From CBDUBU01 sp965365465 (GTDB lineage: Bacteria; Bacteroidota; Rhodothermia; Rhodothermales; DASSAV01), in assembly GCA_965365465.1 (NCBI GenBank), contig CBDUBU010000291.1, positions 1-5,196 of the forward strand: a stretch of DNA of 5,196 nt. Reading direction: 5' to 3'. The notes under the pieces are model-generated. The model did not search any database. It was not told where the DNA came from and saw nothing but the letters and a program-made list of their open reading frames with translations. The position numbers and the translations under genes were made by a program. Below, in pieces: positions 4,950 through 5,196 of this stretch (its first letter is position 1; each line of letters begins with the position of its first letter).

Positions 4950-5196
4950 ATGGAAGCCAGACATTCCTCTATCCTGACTGCCGTGCTGTTGGGCATGACA
5001 ACCCTATTGCTGGCCGGATGCGGTCCCAATCTGATCAACCGCATTACAAATTTCTGGTCTCTGAGTTGTTGCGGCGCTGTTATCGTCATTCTGGACATTA
5101 TTGCCCTTGTAGAAGTGGCGGGCAGTTCGCGGAAGACAGCGGACAAGGTGCTGTGGGCATTGCTCATCATTTTCTTCCCGCTGCTTGGCGTGGTTC
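4950..5196 (+). CDS. Lipoprotein-like membrane protein with PLDc_N-type segment, N-terminal part (runs off the right edge)
   Basis: The open frame from ATG 4950 reaches the window edge, giving 82 residues. A hydrophobic signal segment (about 8-23) ends in the lipobox LAGC, with C24 as the expected lipidated residue. Next come a polar stretch with a second cysteine pair (C40, C41), a transmembrane segment at about 42-55 (CGAVIVILDIIALVEV), a polar turn GSSRKTADK at 58-66, and a second hydrophobic segment from about 67 on (VLWALLIIFFPLLGVV). The pattern DIIALVEV, basic turn, then WALLIIFFPLLGVV matches my memory of the PLDc_N domain. That domain is a two-helix membrane hairpin at the N-terminus of cardiolipin synthases, and also occurs in small stand-alone membrane proteins. 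No phospholipase D HKD motif can be seen, because the gene is truncated by the window. Ribosome site: only a weak GGA at 4944-4946. Divergent from dusB. Confidence 0.7.
   Translation, partial: MEARHSSILTAVLLGMTTLLLAGCGPNLINRITNFWSLSCCGAVIVILDIIALVEVAGSSRKTADKVLWALLIIFFPLLGVV

Noticed and set aside
4823..5170. A 115-codon minus-strand frame at the right end
   Set aside because: It is antisense to the plus-strand frame with a signal segment, lipobox and two membrane helices, which is far more convincing.

Overview
This is a chromosomal window of moderate GC content (roughly mid-50s percent by eye). It looks like a Gram-negative bacterium of the Bacteroidota/Rhodothermota kind. Three things suggest this: the ribosomal protein L11 methyltransferase has the short, roughly 278-residue form with an ANINRN motif, as I remember from that group; Shine-Dalgarno sequences are weak or absent in front of most genes; and a dispersed intergenic palindrome of the GTCATCCTGAGC...GAAGGATCT type is present. 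The assignment is an inference from memory and rests on no database search.

Layout from left to right. (1) Positions 1-236, minus strand: the N-terminal 78 residues of an unrecognised membrane protein that runs off the left edge. (2) Positions 237-503: a divergent intergenic region with an AT-rich patch and small palindromes. (3) Positions 504-2297, plus strand: a 597-residue exported or membrane-anchored protein of unknown function, built from one degenerate and three well-conserved copies of a ~90-115-residue module. (4) Positions 2298-2705: a 408-bp intergenic stretch holding two inverted copies of a palindromic repeat, with compensatory changes in their stems. (5) Positions 2706-3542, plus strand: prmA, ribosomal protein L11 methyltransferase. 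Its open frame extends upstream to 2556, but that extension is translated repeat DNA. (6) Positions 3564-4613, minus strand: dusB, tRNA-dihydrouridine synthase, convergent with prmA and only 21 bp away. (7) Positions 4614-4949: a divergent leader region with a perfect 10-bp hairpin in front of dusB and further hairpins in front of the next gene. (8) Positions 4950-5196, plus strand: the start of a small lipoprotein-like membrane protein with a PLDc_N-type transmembrane hairpin, cut by the right edge.

The genes do not form an evident pathway or operon. prmA and dusB both modify the translation apparatus (ribosomal protein L11 and tRNA) but are transcribed toward each other. I see no phage, transposase, CRISPR, toxin-antitoxin or defence module. 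The least ordinary things here are the repeat-module exported protein and the inverted pair of covarying palindromic elements.
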